Of a DNA stretch of 64,000 nt, positions 34,801 to 43,298 are shown in pieces. Position 1 is the first letter of the stretch. Every line of letters begins with the position of its first letter. Under the pieces are notes generated by a model. It was not told the origin of the DNA, ran no database searches, and worked only from the letters and a program-made list of their open reading frames with translations. The stretch lies in the NCBI RefSeq assembly GCF_014699115.1, contig NZ_JACXAD010000019.1, positions 1-64,000 of the forward strand, in the 5' to 3' direction. Source of the DNA: Hymenobacter montanus. GTDB lineage: Bacteria > Bacteroidota > Bacteroidia > Cytophagales > Hymenobacteraceae. The position numbers and the translations under genes are program-made.

Positions 34801-35429
34801 CCCTGCGCGAGCTTCTGCCCCTGCGCGAACGTTTGGCGCGGCTACCCGATGTGGCTGCCCTGGCCGAACTGCGGCGCGCCACCGCCGAGCCGTTGGCTCT
34901 GCTTGATGAACTGTTGACCCACGATACGTTTGGTGGGCGAACGGCGGAATTGACTGCTGCTCACCGGCAACTGGTTACGGCCCTAGCGGCGGGCGTAAAG
35001 GCCCTGGCTAGCCACCAGCTGACGCGTCTGCGCCTGGCTGGTACCGAGCTGCGCGGCTTCTATACCTGGAACAACCTAGACGTAGAAGCCCAAACGGCCA
35101 TTGCCGACGCGTTGGACGCGCTGACGCAGCCTTATGAGCACGCACGCACCGGCACGTTGCGCGACCTGGAAGACCTGCAAAACCACGGTTACACCGTGGA
35201 AGAACGCCTGGCTGACTTGCGCCGCCGGGTGATGGAGGCCAGGCCGCCGGCTCCGGCACCTAGCGAAGTGCAGGAAGACGGCAGCCCCATACCGAGTGCC
35301 GCTACCCCCCTGCGACTGCGCCGTCGCCTCACCTCGGCTGCCGACCTCGACCAATTGATTGACCGGCTGCAACAGCTGCGCGCTGGATTTATCGCGGGCC
35401 AGGCAGTTGAGTTTGACTTTGAAGATTAA
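31815..35429 (+). CDS. brxC: BREX ATPase BrxC
   Basis: 1204 residues, the usual size of BrxC/PglY. Starts MSIRTLFNLEIERPIEPVV and carries a Walker A motif GFYGSGKSSF near residue 72, with a probable Walker B in IFVIDEVGQYV near 260. It is a large AAA+/STAND-like ATPase thought to couple phage sensing to the other BREX proteins. A 72-base gap with a small inverted repeat (AGCCTCC / GGAGGCT) separates it from pglX. Confidence 0.92.
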   Translation: MSIRTLFNLEIERPIEPVVNYGTNAKREEALLTEVKEYVTTAHIEERIEKLLEAVEDGANGNPNTEVGIWVSGFYGSGKSSFTKYLGMALDTNRLLAGRPFREQLADRLTPTLRQRLLTLTQRHPAAVVMLDLASEASGGMRLVHEELYRKVLQWAGFSTEARTRDLELRLLRDGKLDAFKKRVPELPDAAGLSWEEVRDDPYSGIYVASQLAHEFYPARFPTPDTLANMAELQIERGLDEDVATMLTLVRQKTGYQNVIFVIDEVGQYVAPVDDRITMLQGLAESLKRQGHALLIVTAQQTLTNDNPDAALNSAKLTKLLARFPMQLELKSGDISHIITERLLKKSAAGTTALHQLFEQVGQSLNHATRLQDVSVLRLPEFSRDRFVDLYPFLPQHFELMLRLLSRLATKHGGLGLRSALKLTQDMLLDETKGTAVADAEPGRLITLADFYRVLTLEIGRSLAYLTAAVDKARQVFGADSLAAEAASAVAVLQIIEEVVPVTFVNVAALLQPDARQLRTPAQVKQALEELIAHEALPFALLNDQVRILSEEVKELETERNKLQPLTGDRLRLEHEVLKELLPDTSRRTTLGGNRAVTAGLFWYPGADVFSQVAAGADPIQVVVTLLDPGEYQAQVSQLALRSTDPQEHNRLYACGQLPAGWNDQVRDLYRAGEIVRLNQHSARPGDEAQYVRSQQELTRRLLRELGQKVRQSLENGSFIFRGSQTAARTEASTLPGALGKRLKEVAELTYEKYSLAGQPATTEAAVQFLQAKDLTTLPTQFDPLGLADTNGAVRADHAALMAVLDYLRRHLRAEGRSLLDHFAAPPYGWSKDAIRYLVAALLRDGRVKLFTSGQPVSGTSPEARTAIGNTNGFNRISLGIADGVPSAELRNMAAHRLENLTGDTVSPTLNGIGRAAREFFPSKLTELAGLPSRLRAVQVPGPDRAEHVLNQLRGLLAGDDAGIIISLGDPDNQLVSDLSWADNLGRQLEGGLENTLRELLPLRERLARLPDVAALAELRRATAEPLALLDELLTHDTFGGRTAELTAAHRQLVTALAAGVKALASHQLTRLRLAGTELRGFYTWNNLDVEAQTAIADALDALTQPYEHARTGTLRDLEDLQNHGYTVEERLADLRRRVMEARPPAPAPSEVQEDGSPIPSAATPLRLRRRLTSAADLDQLIDRLQQLRAGFIAGQAVEFDFED

Positions 35430-35501
35430 CTACTATTAAAGCCTCCGTTCTGGTACTGCATCTCTTTGGAGAAGCGCTAGAAGGGAGGCTAAACTCACTA
35501 T

Positions 35502-38500
35502 ATGACGCCCACCCAACGCAGCCTGCTCCGCCAGTTCGTGGCTGATGCCCGCAGTGCCCTCTACCGCGATTTTGAGCAACAGCTGCCAGGCTTCGGCATT
35601 TTCTTTCAACTCGCCCCGGTGGCTGCCGGTGCTCCGCCAGCATACGCGAGCCTGCAGCTCACCGACCCCGGCGAGCTGCCCAACGCCGACCGTGCCACTC
35701 GCGCCGGGGCCGCCCGCTTGCAGGAGCGCCTGCACTACCTGGCCACTACCGTGCCCGGCGCGGTAGCAGGTGCTGCACCTCGTCTGGCGGAGGCCCTTCC
35801 CCGGCTGCTGCTGGAGCAAGCTTATACCTTCCTCAACCGCCTCACGGCATTGCGACTGGCCGAGGAGCGTGAGATTGTGATGGAGTGTCTGCGCCGCGGG
35901 CCGCAGTCGGAAGGCTTCACCGACCTGTTTTCCCTGTATACCAGCCAGGCATATCCCAGCGGCGATGCCCGCTACGCGGCCTTCATTCGGGCCAACTTTG
36001 ACCGGCTGGCCCGTGAGCTACCCGGCTTATTTGGAGCCTACTCCCCGTATGGCCTTTTATGGCCACGGCAAGCGGCTTTTGACGTCGTGCTCACCCATCT
36101 GCGCCGCGCCGACCTGAGCTTTGCCTGGGATGCCGATGAGACACTAGGCTGGCTCTATCAATATTTTAACACCGACGCCGAGCGCCAGGCCATGCGGGCC
36201 ACTAGCCGCGCGCCGCGCACCAGCCGCGAAATGGCCGTGCGCAATCAGTTCTTCACTCCGCGTTACGTCGTCGAGTTTCTAACCGACAACACGCTGGGCC
36301 GCCGCTGGCGCGACTTGGCAGGTCCTTCGGATGCGCTTACCGCCCGCTGCCGCTACCTGGTGGCCGATGATGCCCCCGACAACACATCCACAGTGCAAGC
36401 TCTGGAGGCAGCAGTCAGCGCTCCCGCACCCAAGAAAGAAAAAGCTGGTGGCGAAAGTGCTTCTACGGAAGAATTCCCACTGCCTGACCCACGCGGTCTG
36501 CGGGTACTCGACCCAGCTTGCGGCTCTATGCACTTCGGGCTGTATGCCTTCGATGTGTTCGAGACCATTTACCTCGACGCCTGGGACCGGCTACCGGATA
36601 CTGTGCTCACCGACGTGCGCGCTGCGCTGACAGCTGAGCACCCCACCGATGAGGTGGCCCGCCGTCGGGCATTTCAGGCGCTGGTGCCGGGGTTAATCCT
36701 GGCTCACAACCTGCACGGCGTTGACATTGACCCCCGCGCCATTCAGGTGGCGGGCCTTACGCTCTGGCTGCGCGCGCACCGGACCTGGCAGAGCCTGAAG
36801 CTGCGTGCTGCTCAACGGCCGCGCATTGGCGAGGCCCGCCTGGTGTGGGCCGAGCCGCTGGCCGAGGGCGAGCTGCTGAATGCCTTTGGCCGCACTCTAC
36901 GCCAAGAAACGCTGCCCGGCCAGGACAAGCCGCTAGCTCCGGCCGAGGCCGACGTGCTGGCAGGATTGCTCCGCAGCGTAGCCGCTCACACCCGGCTAGT
37001 GGGCGAGGCAGGCTGGCTAGTGCCCCTGGAACAGGAGCTTAGTGGCCTTATAGAAGCTGCCCGCCTGAACTGGACCAACGCCCGTGCTGCCGTTGCTCAA
37101 GCCGCACAAGTAGATATGTTTCGCGGGGCACCGGCGCAACAGTTGGGACTACCACTCACCGAAGCATTGGGTAGGGTGCGCCGCAAGGCTTTTTTCGAGG
37201 AAGCAGAAGGCCTGCTACTCGCTGCGCTCACCTTGTACGCTGAGCAAGCCGCAGGCCCCGATGCTTACCAGCGCCAGCTCTTTGCTGCCGATGCCGCTCG
37301 GACCCTGGCCCTAGTGGACCTCTGCCGCCTGCGCTACGACGCCGTGCTGATGAATCCGCCTTTCGGCGCCGCAGCTGCTGCCAGCAAGGCTTACTTGGAA
37401 CGCGCCTATCCCAGTGCCAAAATGGACATCTTCGCCATGTTCGTGGCCCGGGCACTCAACAGACTGCAGCCCGGTGGTTTCGTGGGCATCATTTCCTCAC
37501 GCACAGGGCTATTCATCTCTTCCTTCAAAACCTTTCGCGAGCAAGTGCTCCTGCGCCACCACTTGCCACTTGTAGCCGACTTGGGGGGCGAAGTGCTCGA
37601 TGCCATGGTGGAAACAGCCGCCTACGTGGTGCAGCAGGCCCCGCCAGTAGCCAAGCCTACTCTATTCCTACGGTTACTCAATGTGCCCGGAGAGGACAAG
37701 GAAGCAGCTTTGCAGGAAGGATTGTTGAACAAGACCGCGCCATTTCGCTTTGAAGTGCCTACGGCTGCGTTCGATGTGATTCCTGGCAAGCCGCTAGCGT
37801 ACTGGTCGCCTGCCGGAATCCGCAGAGCTTTTGAAAGCGAACCAGCTTTTGATGACGAAGCTGGTTCTACTAAACAGGGCTTAGCCAGTGCAGACGATTT
37901 CCGTTTTGTGCGAATGTGGTGGGAAAAGCCAGCAACAAAGGGCTGGTTCACCTTTGCGAAGGGCGGCTCCTGGTCACCTTTCCATACTGACTTCAACCTG
38001 ATTTGTAATTGGGTGCAACAGGGAGAAGAAATGACTTCCTTTACCCGTTCAGCAATTCGCAACCCAACTTTTTACGGCCGTCGTGGCCTCACCTACCCAC
38101 TTCGCACACATGAGTTGAGCCCTCAGGTCATGCCAGCTGGTACCATTATCAGCGTCCGTGGCCAAGGCATTTATCCTAATCCACCTGATAGCCGAACTGC
38201 GGAGGAACAGAATCTGCTCAACCTAGCTGTGCTGGCGTCTCGTGCGTTCGACTATATGCTTAAGTTAGGACTGGGGTTTTCGGCCCGTCCGCAATTTGAC
38301 GGCGGCGCAATCAACCGTACCCCCTTCCCAGCCACCTTGCAGCTGCCAACTGCCGCGCAGGTGGTGTCCGAGTTGGAGGGTCTGGCCCAACGAGGCCACG
38401 CCGTACAGCGGGCGAGGGAGTTCACCCGCGAAACGTCTTTGCATTTCCGCCTCCCGGCACTCCTTCTACCTGCTGCCCTGGCTGGCCCTGCTCCATCGGA

Positions 38501-39815
38501 AGCCTTGCCCCCGGCGCTGGCTTCCATTTCTGTTCCTTTGCCATCAACTGACCCTATCACGCTGGCTGACACTGCCGCGGCCGAGGCGGCTCGCGCTGCC
38601 GCCCGCCAAGCTGAAGTACAGGCCATTCAGGGCGAAATCAATGTTCGGGTGTACGCTGCCTATGGCTTCGGCCCCGCCGAGCGTGCAGCGATTGCGCAAT
38701 TCTACGCGTCCCCCAGCAGCGCCAGTGAAGAAGAGGCTCCAGCCGAGGAAGAAGAGGAAGATGACACTACGGCCCCCGGTAGCACTGACGATGTTGCATT
38801 CGCCCTGTGGCAGTGGCTGCTGGGTGCTGCCTTCGGCCGCTGGGACGTGCGCCTTGCACTAAATCCGGCGGGAATTCCAGCACCGGCCAGTGCATTCGAG
38901 GCGCTGCCGCCGGCTCCGCCCGGTGCCCTGCGACACCCCAGTACTGGCCGTCTGGTTACTAATGCCGCCGAAGTGGCTGATGCCGAAACGCCTTATCCCG
39001 TGCCCGTTGCCTGGCCTGGCCTGTTGCCCCTCGACCCCGACCACCAACACGACTTGGCCCGCCGCCTGCGCCAGTTGCTAGCCACGTTGCGCCCGGCTAC
39101 TGCTGCGGCTATCGAAACCGAAAGTCGGGCCTTACTGGCGTCTTCTAAGTCGGACCTTACCGGCTGGCTGAGCGAATGGCTGGGCCGGGCCGGCGCCGGT
39201 GGTTTTTTCGACCGCCACCTGCTGGCCTATTCCCGCTCCAAGCGGGAGGCGCCCCTCTACTGGCCGCTGCAAGCACCTGGTACCGACTATGTGCTTTGGC
39301 TCTACGCCCCACGCCTAAGCCGCGAAACCCTCTACGCGGCTCTCAACGACTATGTGGAGCCACGCCGCCAGCGCGCCCGCGACGAATTACGCCAATTCTC
39401 GGAGCTTCTCAGTGGCCCCGCCCCGGCAAATGCCAAGGAGGCCCGGCAGCAGCTCCAGCGCCGCGACGACATAGCCCAGCTGGTGGCCGGCCTCGACCAG
39501 TTTGTCGAGCACCTAACCAGCGTGCTCGACCAACCCGGTTTCCAGCCCCACCCCGACGACGGCGCTGCCATCAGCGCCTGTATGCTGGCTGAACTGTTTG
39601 GCCACCGGGCCTGGCGCCGCAAGTTGGAGCAGCACCGGGCCAAGCTGCGCGCCGGCGACTACGATTGGAGCCACTTGGCCCTTTCCCTGTTCCCCGCCCG
39701 CGTCCGCGAAAAATGCCGGCTCGACCGCTCCCTGGCCATTGCCCACGGGTTGGAAAATCTCTATGAAGGTCCGCTGGCTGATTTGGTTGGCGCGACGGTG
39801 GAGAAAAACGAATAG
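35502..39815 (+). CDS. pglX: BREX adenine methyltransferase PglX
   Basis: 1437 residues, rather long for PglX (about 1200). Motif I appears as LDPACGSMHF near residue 335 and motif IV as MNPPFG near 616, typical of N6-adenine methylases of this class. It marks host DNA at non-palindromic sites so BREX spares it, and is needed for defence in most type 1 systems. A linker with an acidic run (EEEEEDD) is seen near residue 1085, followed by about 340 residues of extra C-terminal domain. The SEC-C gene starts 12 bases downstream. Confidence 0.93.
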   Translation: MTPTQRSLLRQFVADARSALYRDFEQQLPGFGIFFQLAPVAAGAPPAYASLQLTDPGELPNADRATRAGAARLQERLHYLATTVPGAVAGAAPRLAEALPRLLLEQAYTFLNRLTALRLAEEREIVMECLRRGPQSEGFTDLFSLYTSQAYPSGDARYAAFIRANFDRLARELPGLFGAYSPYGLLWPRQAAFDVVLTHLRRADLSFAWDADETLGWLYQYFNTDAERQAMRATSRAPRTSREMAVRNQFFTPRYVVEFLTDNTLGRRWRDLAGPSDALTARCRYLVADDAPDNTSTVQALEAAVSAPAPKKEKAGGESASTEEFPLPDPRGLRVLDPACGSMHFGLYAFDVFETIYLDAWDRLPDTVLTDVRAALTAEHPTDEVARRRAFQALVPGLILAHNLHGVDIDPRAIQVAGLTLWLRAHRTWQSLKLRAAQRPRIGEARLVWAEPLAEGELLNAFGRTLRQETLPGQDKPLAPAEADVLAGLLRSVAAHTRLVGEAGWLVPLEQELSGLIEAARLNWTNARAAVAQAAQVDMFRGAPAQQLGLPLTEALGRVRRKAFFEEAEGLLLAALTLYAEQAAGPDAYQRQLFAADAARTLALVDLCRLRYDAVLMNPPFGAAAAASKAYLERAYPSAKMDIFAMFVARALNRLQPGGFVGIISSRTGLFISSFKTFREQVLLRHHLPLVADLGGEVLDAMVETAAYVVQQAPPVAKPTLFLRLLNVPGEDKEAALQEGLLNKTAPFRFEVPTAAFDVIPGKPLAYWSPAGIRRAFESEPAFDDEAGSTKQGLASADDFRFVRMWWEKPATKGWFTFAKGGSWSPFHTDFNLICNWVQQGEEMTSFTRSAIRNPTFYGRRGLTYPLRTHELSPQVMPAGTIISVRGQGIYPNPPDSRTAEEQNLLNLAVLASRAFDYMLKLGLGFSARPQFDGGAINRTPFPATLQLPTAAQVVSELEGLAQRGHAVQRAREFTRETSLHFRLPALLLPAALAGPAPSEALPPALASISVPLPSTDPITLADTAAAEAARAAARQAEVQAIQGEINVRVYAAYGFGPAERAAIAQFYASPSSASEEEAPAEEEEEDDTTAPGSTDDVAFALWQWLLGAAFGRWDVRLALNPAGIPAPASAFEALPPAPPGALRHPSTGRLVTNAAEVADAETPYPVPVAWPGLLPLDPDHQHDLARRLRQLLATLRPATAAAIETESRALLASSKSDLTGWLSEWLGRAGAGGFFDRHLLAYSRSKREAPLYWPLQAPGTDYVLWLYAPRLSRETLYAALNDYVEPRRQRARDELRQFSELLSGPAPANAKEARQQLQRRDDIAQLVAGLDQFVEHLTSVLDQPGFQPHPDDGAAISACMLAELFGHRAWRRKLEQHRAKLRAGDYDWSHLALSLFPARVREKCRLDRSLAIAHGLENLYEGPLADLVGATVEKNE

Positions 39816-39826
39816 AACTATCCTCC

Positions 39827-40714
39827 ATGAAAACGCCGCCAGCTTCAGCTACTCCATCCAGTCAACCAAAGCCTTCCCGTAACCAACCGTGTCCCTGTGG
39901 TTCAGGAGTAAAATACAAGTACTGCTGTATCGATAAGGAAGTCCGGCCCCAGCATGTAATGGCTACAGCTATGCACAAAGGCAAGCCGCGGCAGGTGCAA
40001 GTCGATGCCAGCAAAGATTGGCTCAACATCCTTGCCACCTCGGAGTTGCCACTTAAGCTCTTCTGTAAAGACAACGGTCTGTATCTGTTTGGACTGGGCC
40101 TTACTGTTGGGCAACAGGAAGCGCTAACGCAACAGCTAAAACAGGGAAAGCTGACTCGGGAGGATGTATTGGCTACTTATCGTGAGCATTTTCGGCAGGA
40201 GCCCATCATGTCACTACTAGCCAGAGCTTGTGAAGAGCAGCCCATCTTTGAGAAGCGGCGCGCCGTGCTAACGGATGCTTTTGAGGCCCATTTCTCCGGT
40301 AAATACACCCTATCAATTCCTGTGCTTTTCACCCAGCTTGAAGGGTTACTACGGGACGTGGGTAAGCTAAAGAACTCAGACAATGTAAAGGGCACAATTC
40401 GCAACGACATCTGGAACGACCGACTTCTACGGCCCATTGAGGACGACGCCACCTTTTTCAATGCCTTTGTTCACAAGCTTTTCGAAGGGTCGAAAGGAAG
40501 CGGCCAAGGACTAAACCGTAACCCCATTTTGCACGGATTTGAGGTGGATTATACTTCGGCTGACAATTCGATGCTTCTCATGCACAGCATACTGGAAATC
40601 AGACTGTTTTTATGGTGGGAAGGGAGAACGGGCAATTTCTTCGATAAAATCAAGCTGACCATAGTCGACGAAAAAGATTCAGATTCTCCAAGCGAATCGG
40701 CCCTGAACCAATAA
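39827..40714 (+). CDS. SEC-C zinc-motif protein with a HEPN-like Rx4H, inside BREX
   Basis: 295 residues. A SEC-C zinc motif at residues 20-35 (QPCPCGSGVKYKYCC; ligands Cys22, Cys24, Cys33 and Cys34 or nearby). The C-terminal half is helical and contains RNPILHG with Arg231 and His236, an Rx4H pattern as in HEPN nucleases. It lies exactly between pglX and pglZ with gaps of 12 and 13 bases, so it is cotranscribed. It is not a core BREX gene; it could be an extra effector. RNase activity is inferred only. Confidence 0.75.
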   Translation: MKTPPASATPSSQPKPSRNQPCPCGSGVKYKYCCIDKEVRPQHVMATAMHKGKPRQVQVDASKDWLNILATSELPLKLFCKDNGLYLFGLGLTVGQQEALTQQLKQGKLTREDVLATYREHFRQEPIMSLLARACEEQPIFEKRRAVLTDAFEAHFSGKYTLSIPVLFTQLEGLLRDVGKLKNSDNVKGTIRNDIWNDRLLRPIEDDATFFNAFVHKLFEGSKGSGQGLNRNPILHGFEVDYTSADNSMLLMHSILEIRLFLWWEGRTGNFFDKIKLTIVDEKDSDSPSESALNQ

Positions 40715-40727
40715 CACTCACTCTAGT

Positions 40728-43298
40728 ATGCCAACCATCCGCGCCTTCATTCAAAATCAAATCCAGCAAAAGCTGACCAAGCGGCGCTGCGTGGTGGTGT
40801 ACGACCCGGCGCAGCTGTACGGCGAGCTGGTGGCAGAGCTAGCGGGACCTGCCGAGGCGCCACAGGCCGTGATAGTAGCTGCACTCCCCGGCCCTACCCA
40901 AGCCCTTCTTACTGCGTGGGCGGCCTGGGCCAGCTTGGGAAGTCGCCCCAGCCCGGGCCCGCCATTGGTGGTGTACGTGGCTGCGGCCGCTCCCCAAGGA
41001 GAAGCTGCCCAGCGTGCCGACCCATTCTGGGCCTTGGCAGTAGCAGGCAGCACCTTTGGCTGTACCGACGATGAGCAGTATGCCCAACTCGCTCGACAGT
41101 GCTACCCCGACCATACCAGCAAGCTCGCTGAGTTGTTCTCTGCCCCACAGCCCCCGGCATTCGCCGTGCTCGACAACCTGGGCGGTGGCGAACGGTGGCC
41201 ACTGCTGAGTCATTACTTACCAGGCCGCGAATCGCGTGCTGAGCTACTGCGCGGCTTGCTGCTGCCCAGCGCAAGTACCGATAAACGCCTATTGGAGGCC
41301 ACCGACTGGATAAGTGAGGCCCAGCGCCTGGTGGAAGTTGCGCTGGGCGTGCTGCCCACCGAAAATACCCTGCCCACCTTGCGCCGCAAACTTTGGCAGT
41401 TGGTGCTATTGGGTGAATTTGTGTTCGATTTGCGCTGCCCACTTCCCCCCGCCCTGACTGGTGTGGCCCGCGCCGCCGACCGCGCCCGCGACTTAGTGTT
41501 ACGCCTGGCCGACGAGTTGCGTCATTACCAGGAAACCGAGTACCTGGAGCAAGCTCGTCAACTAGCCGACCAGCTCAACCTAAGCAGCTACTTCGGCCCG
41601 GACGATGACCTGGGCGAACGGCTGACTTTTGGCTTTGAGGACCTCACTTTGCTGGGCCAGGTACTCACGGCCATTCGCACCAACGACCTGTCGGGGGCCG
41701 CTGCCAAGCTGAAGCTGCAAAAGAAATCGGTGTGGCGCGACCAGGGCGCCGCCCGCTGGGAACTGACCGAAGCTGGCCTAGGCCTGTTGCAAGCGGTGAA
41801 TTCGGCTCGTGCTTATCTACAAGCTGAGAATACGGCTGACTTAGCTCGCCTGGTAGCCGCCTACGTAGGCCCACTGCACTTGCCCGATGCTGCTCAGCGC
41901 CATTTTGAAGCCGCCGTAGCCGCCTATCAGCACTCTCCGGAAGCCTTACCTACCGCCACAGGCCGTCCCGATGGAGCTAGCTCTAACTTGGAAGAGTTTA
42001 TCCAAGAATGCCGTTCCCAGTATGCTACGTTGGCAGTGGAGCTACATCAGCGCCTGCTGACCGCTGTTGAAAAACAAGGGTGGCCGGCCACAGGGCTACC
42101 CGCGGCCCGAGAGTTGACTAACCAGCTAGTGCAACCTGCCCTACAGGACGGGCGTCGCATCGCTTATTTTCTGGTAGATGCTCTCCGCTTTGAATTAGCC
42201 CAGGAGGTAGCCGGGCTGCTCTCTGAGCAAGGCGCCACAGTCCAAATACAGCCTTACTGTGCCCAACTGCCCACCAGCACGCCCATTGGCATGTCGGCCC
42301 TGCTGCCTCATGACGGCACTTGGACGCTGGCCACCGGCCCTACCGGCAAAGTGGAGCCGCAGGCTGGCCAGCCACTAGTACCTGTGCCCGACGTTGGCGC
42401 CCGGGATAAATTCTGGGAGCAGCGCTTCGGCGACCGGGTGCGCGTGCTGTCGCAGGAGACGTGGCTCAGCACGCCGACTGTGCCGGCCACTGTGCGGCTG
42501 CTGGTAGTACGCTCTTCGGACTTGGACCAGGCCGGCGAACACCGGGGCATTGGAGGGGTAGGGCATTTCCCCCTGGCCCTGCGTGCCTTACGCAAAGCGG
42601 TGCTAGCCGCTGGCACTGCTGGTTTCCGCGAAATCATTATTGTCACCGACCACGGCTTTGTACTTAACCCCAGCCCTGACGATGGCGCCCTGGTGCCGGT
42701 ACCCGCCGGTGAATGGCCGTTCAGAAAGGTACGTAGCCTGCTCGGCCGCGGCCCCGCCGACACCCCGGGCACCATCCGGTTCGACAGCGCCCAGGTCAGC
42801 ATCCCCGGGCCGTGGCCACACTTTGTTGTGCCCCGCTCCCTAGGTGCCTTCGAGCGTGGCATTACCTATGCCCACGAAGGTTTGTCTTTGCCCGAGGTAG
42901 TGCTTCCAGCCCTGCGCATACAGTTGCCCGCTCCAGAACAGGCGCCCAAGCGTACCAACTTATTCTTGACGTATCCCAAAACCGCAGTTACCACCCGCCA
43001 GCCTATCCTGACAGCGGAAGCTACTGCCGGCGGCCTGCTGGATTTTGATGACACGCCGCCAGTTGAGTTTCAGTTGGTCGTGGTTGCGGCTGACGGCCGA
43101 ATAGTCGGCAAGCTGGGCCTGCACACAGCTGTGGTTGATGTAACCACGCAGTTGGTGCGCCTCTCGGTGCAGGAAAAGGCGCGCCTGCCCGTGCGCCTCG
43201 ACGAGGAATTTGAGGGGATATTTACCGTGCGTGCCCTACACCCCGACACGCAGGTGGAGTTGGCCAGTATAACCTTGCAGACAGCGTATGAAATATGA
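40728..43298 (+). CDS. pglZ: BREX phosphatase-fold protein PglZ
   Basis: 856 residues, the usual length. The alkaline-phosphatase-like PglZ core shows FLVDALRFELAQEV near residue 480 (metal-binding Asp) and IIVTDHGFVLNP near 634 (metal-binding Asp and His). PglZ is a metal-dependent core protein that interacts with PglX and other BREX components. Its stop lies 11 bases inside brxL, so the two are probably coupled. Confidence 0.92.
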   Translation: MPTIRAFIQNQIQQKLTKRRCVVVYDPAQLYGELVAELAGPAEAPQAVIVAALPGPTQALLTAWAAWASLGSRPSPGPPLVVYVAAAAPQGEAAQRADPFWALAVAGSTFGCTDDEQYAQLARQCYPDHTSKLAELFSAPQPPAFAVLDNLGGGERWPLLSHYLPGRESRAELLRGLLLPSASTDKRLLEATDWISEAQRLVEVALGVLPTENTLPTLRRKLWQLVLLGEFVFDLRCPLPPALTGVARAADRARDLVLRLADELRHYQETEYLEQARQLADQLNLSSYFGPDDDLGERLTFGFEDLTLLGQVLTAIRTNDLSGAAAKLKLQKKSVWRDQGAARWELTEAGLGLLQAVNSARAYLQAENTADLARLVAAYVGPLHLPDAAQRHFEAAVAAYQHSPEALPTATGRPDGASSNLEEFIQECRSQYATLAVELHQRLLTAVEKQGWPATGLPAARELTNQLVQPALQDGRRIAYFLVDALRFELAQEVAGLLSEQGATVQIQPYCAQLPTSTPIGMSALLPHDGTWTLATGPTGKVEPQAGQPLVPVPDVGARDKFWEQRFGDRVRVLSQETWLSTPTVPATVRLLVVRSSDLDQAGEHRGIGGVGHFPLALRALRKAVLAAGTAGFREIIIVTDHGFVLNPSPDDGALVPVPAGEWPFRKVRSLLGRGPADTPGTIRFDSAQVSIPGPWPHFVVPRSLGAFERGITYAHEGLSLPEVVLPALRIQLPAPEQAPKRTNLFLTYPKTAVTTRQPILTAEATAGGLLDFDDTPPVEFQLVVVAADGRIVGKLGLHTAVVDVTTQLVRLSVQEKARLPVRLDEEFEGIFTVRALHPDTQVELASITLQTAYEI

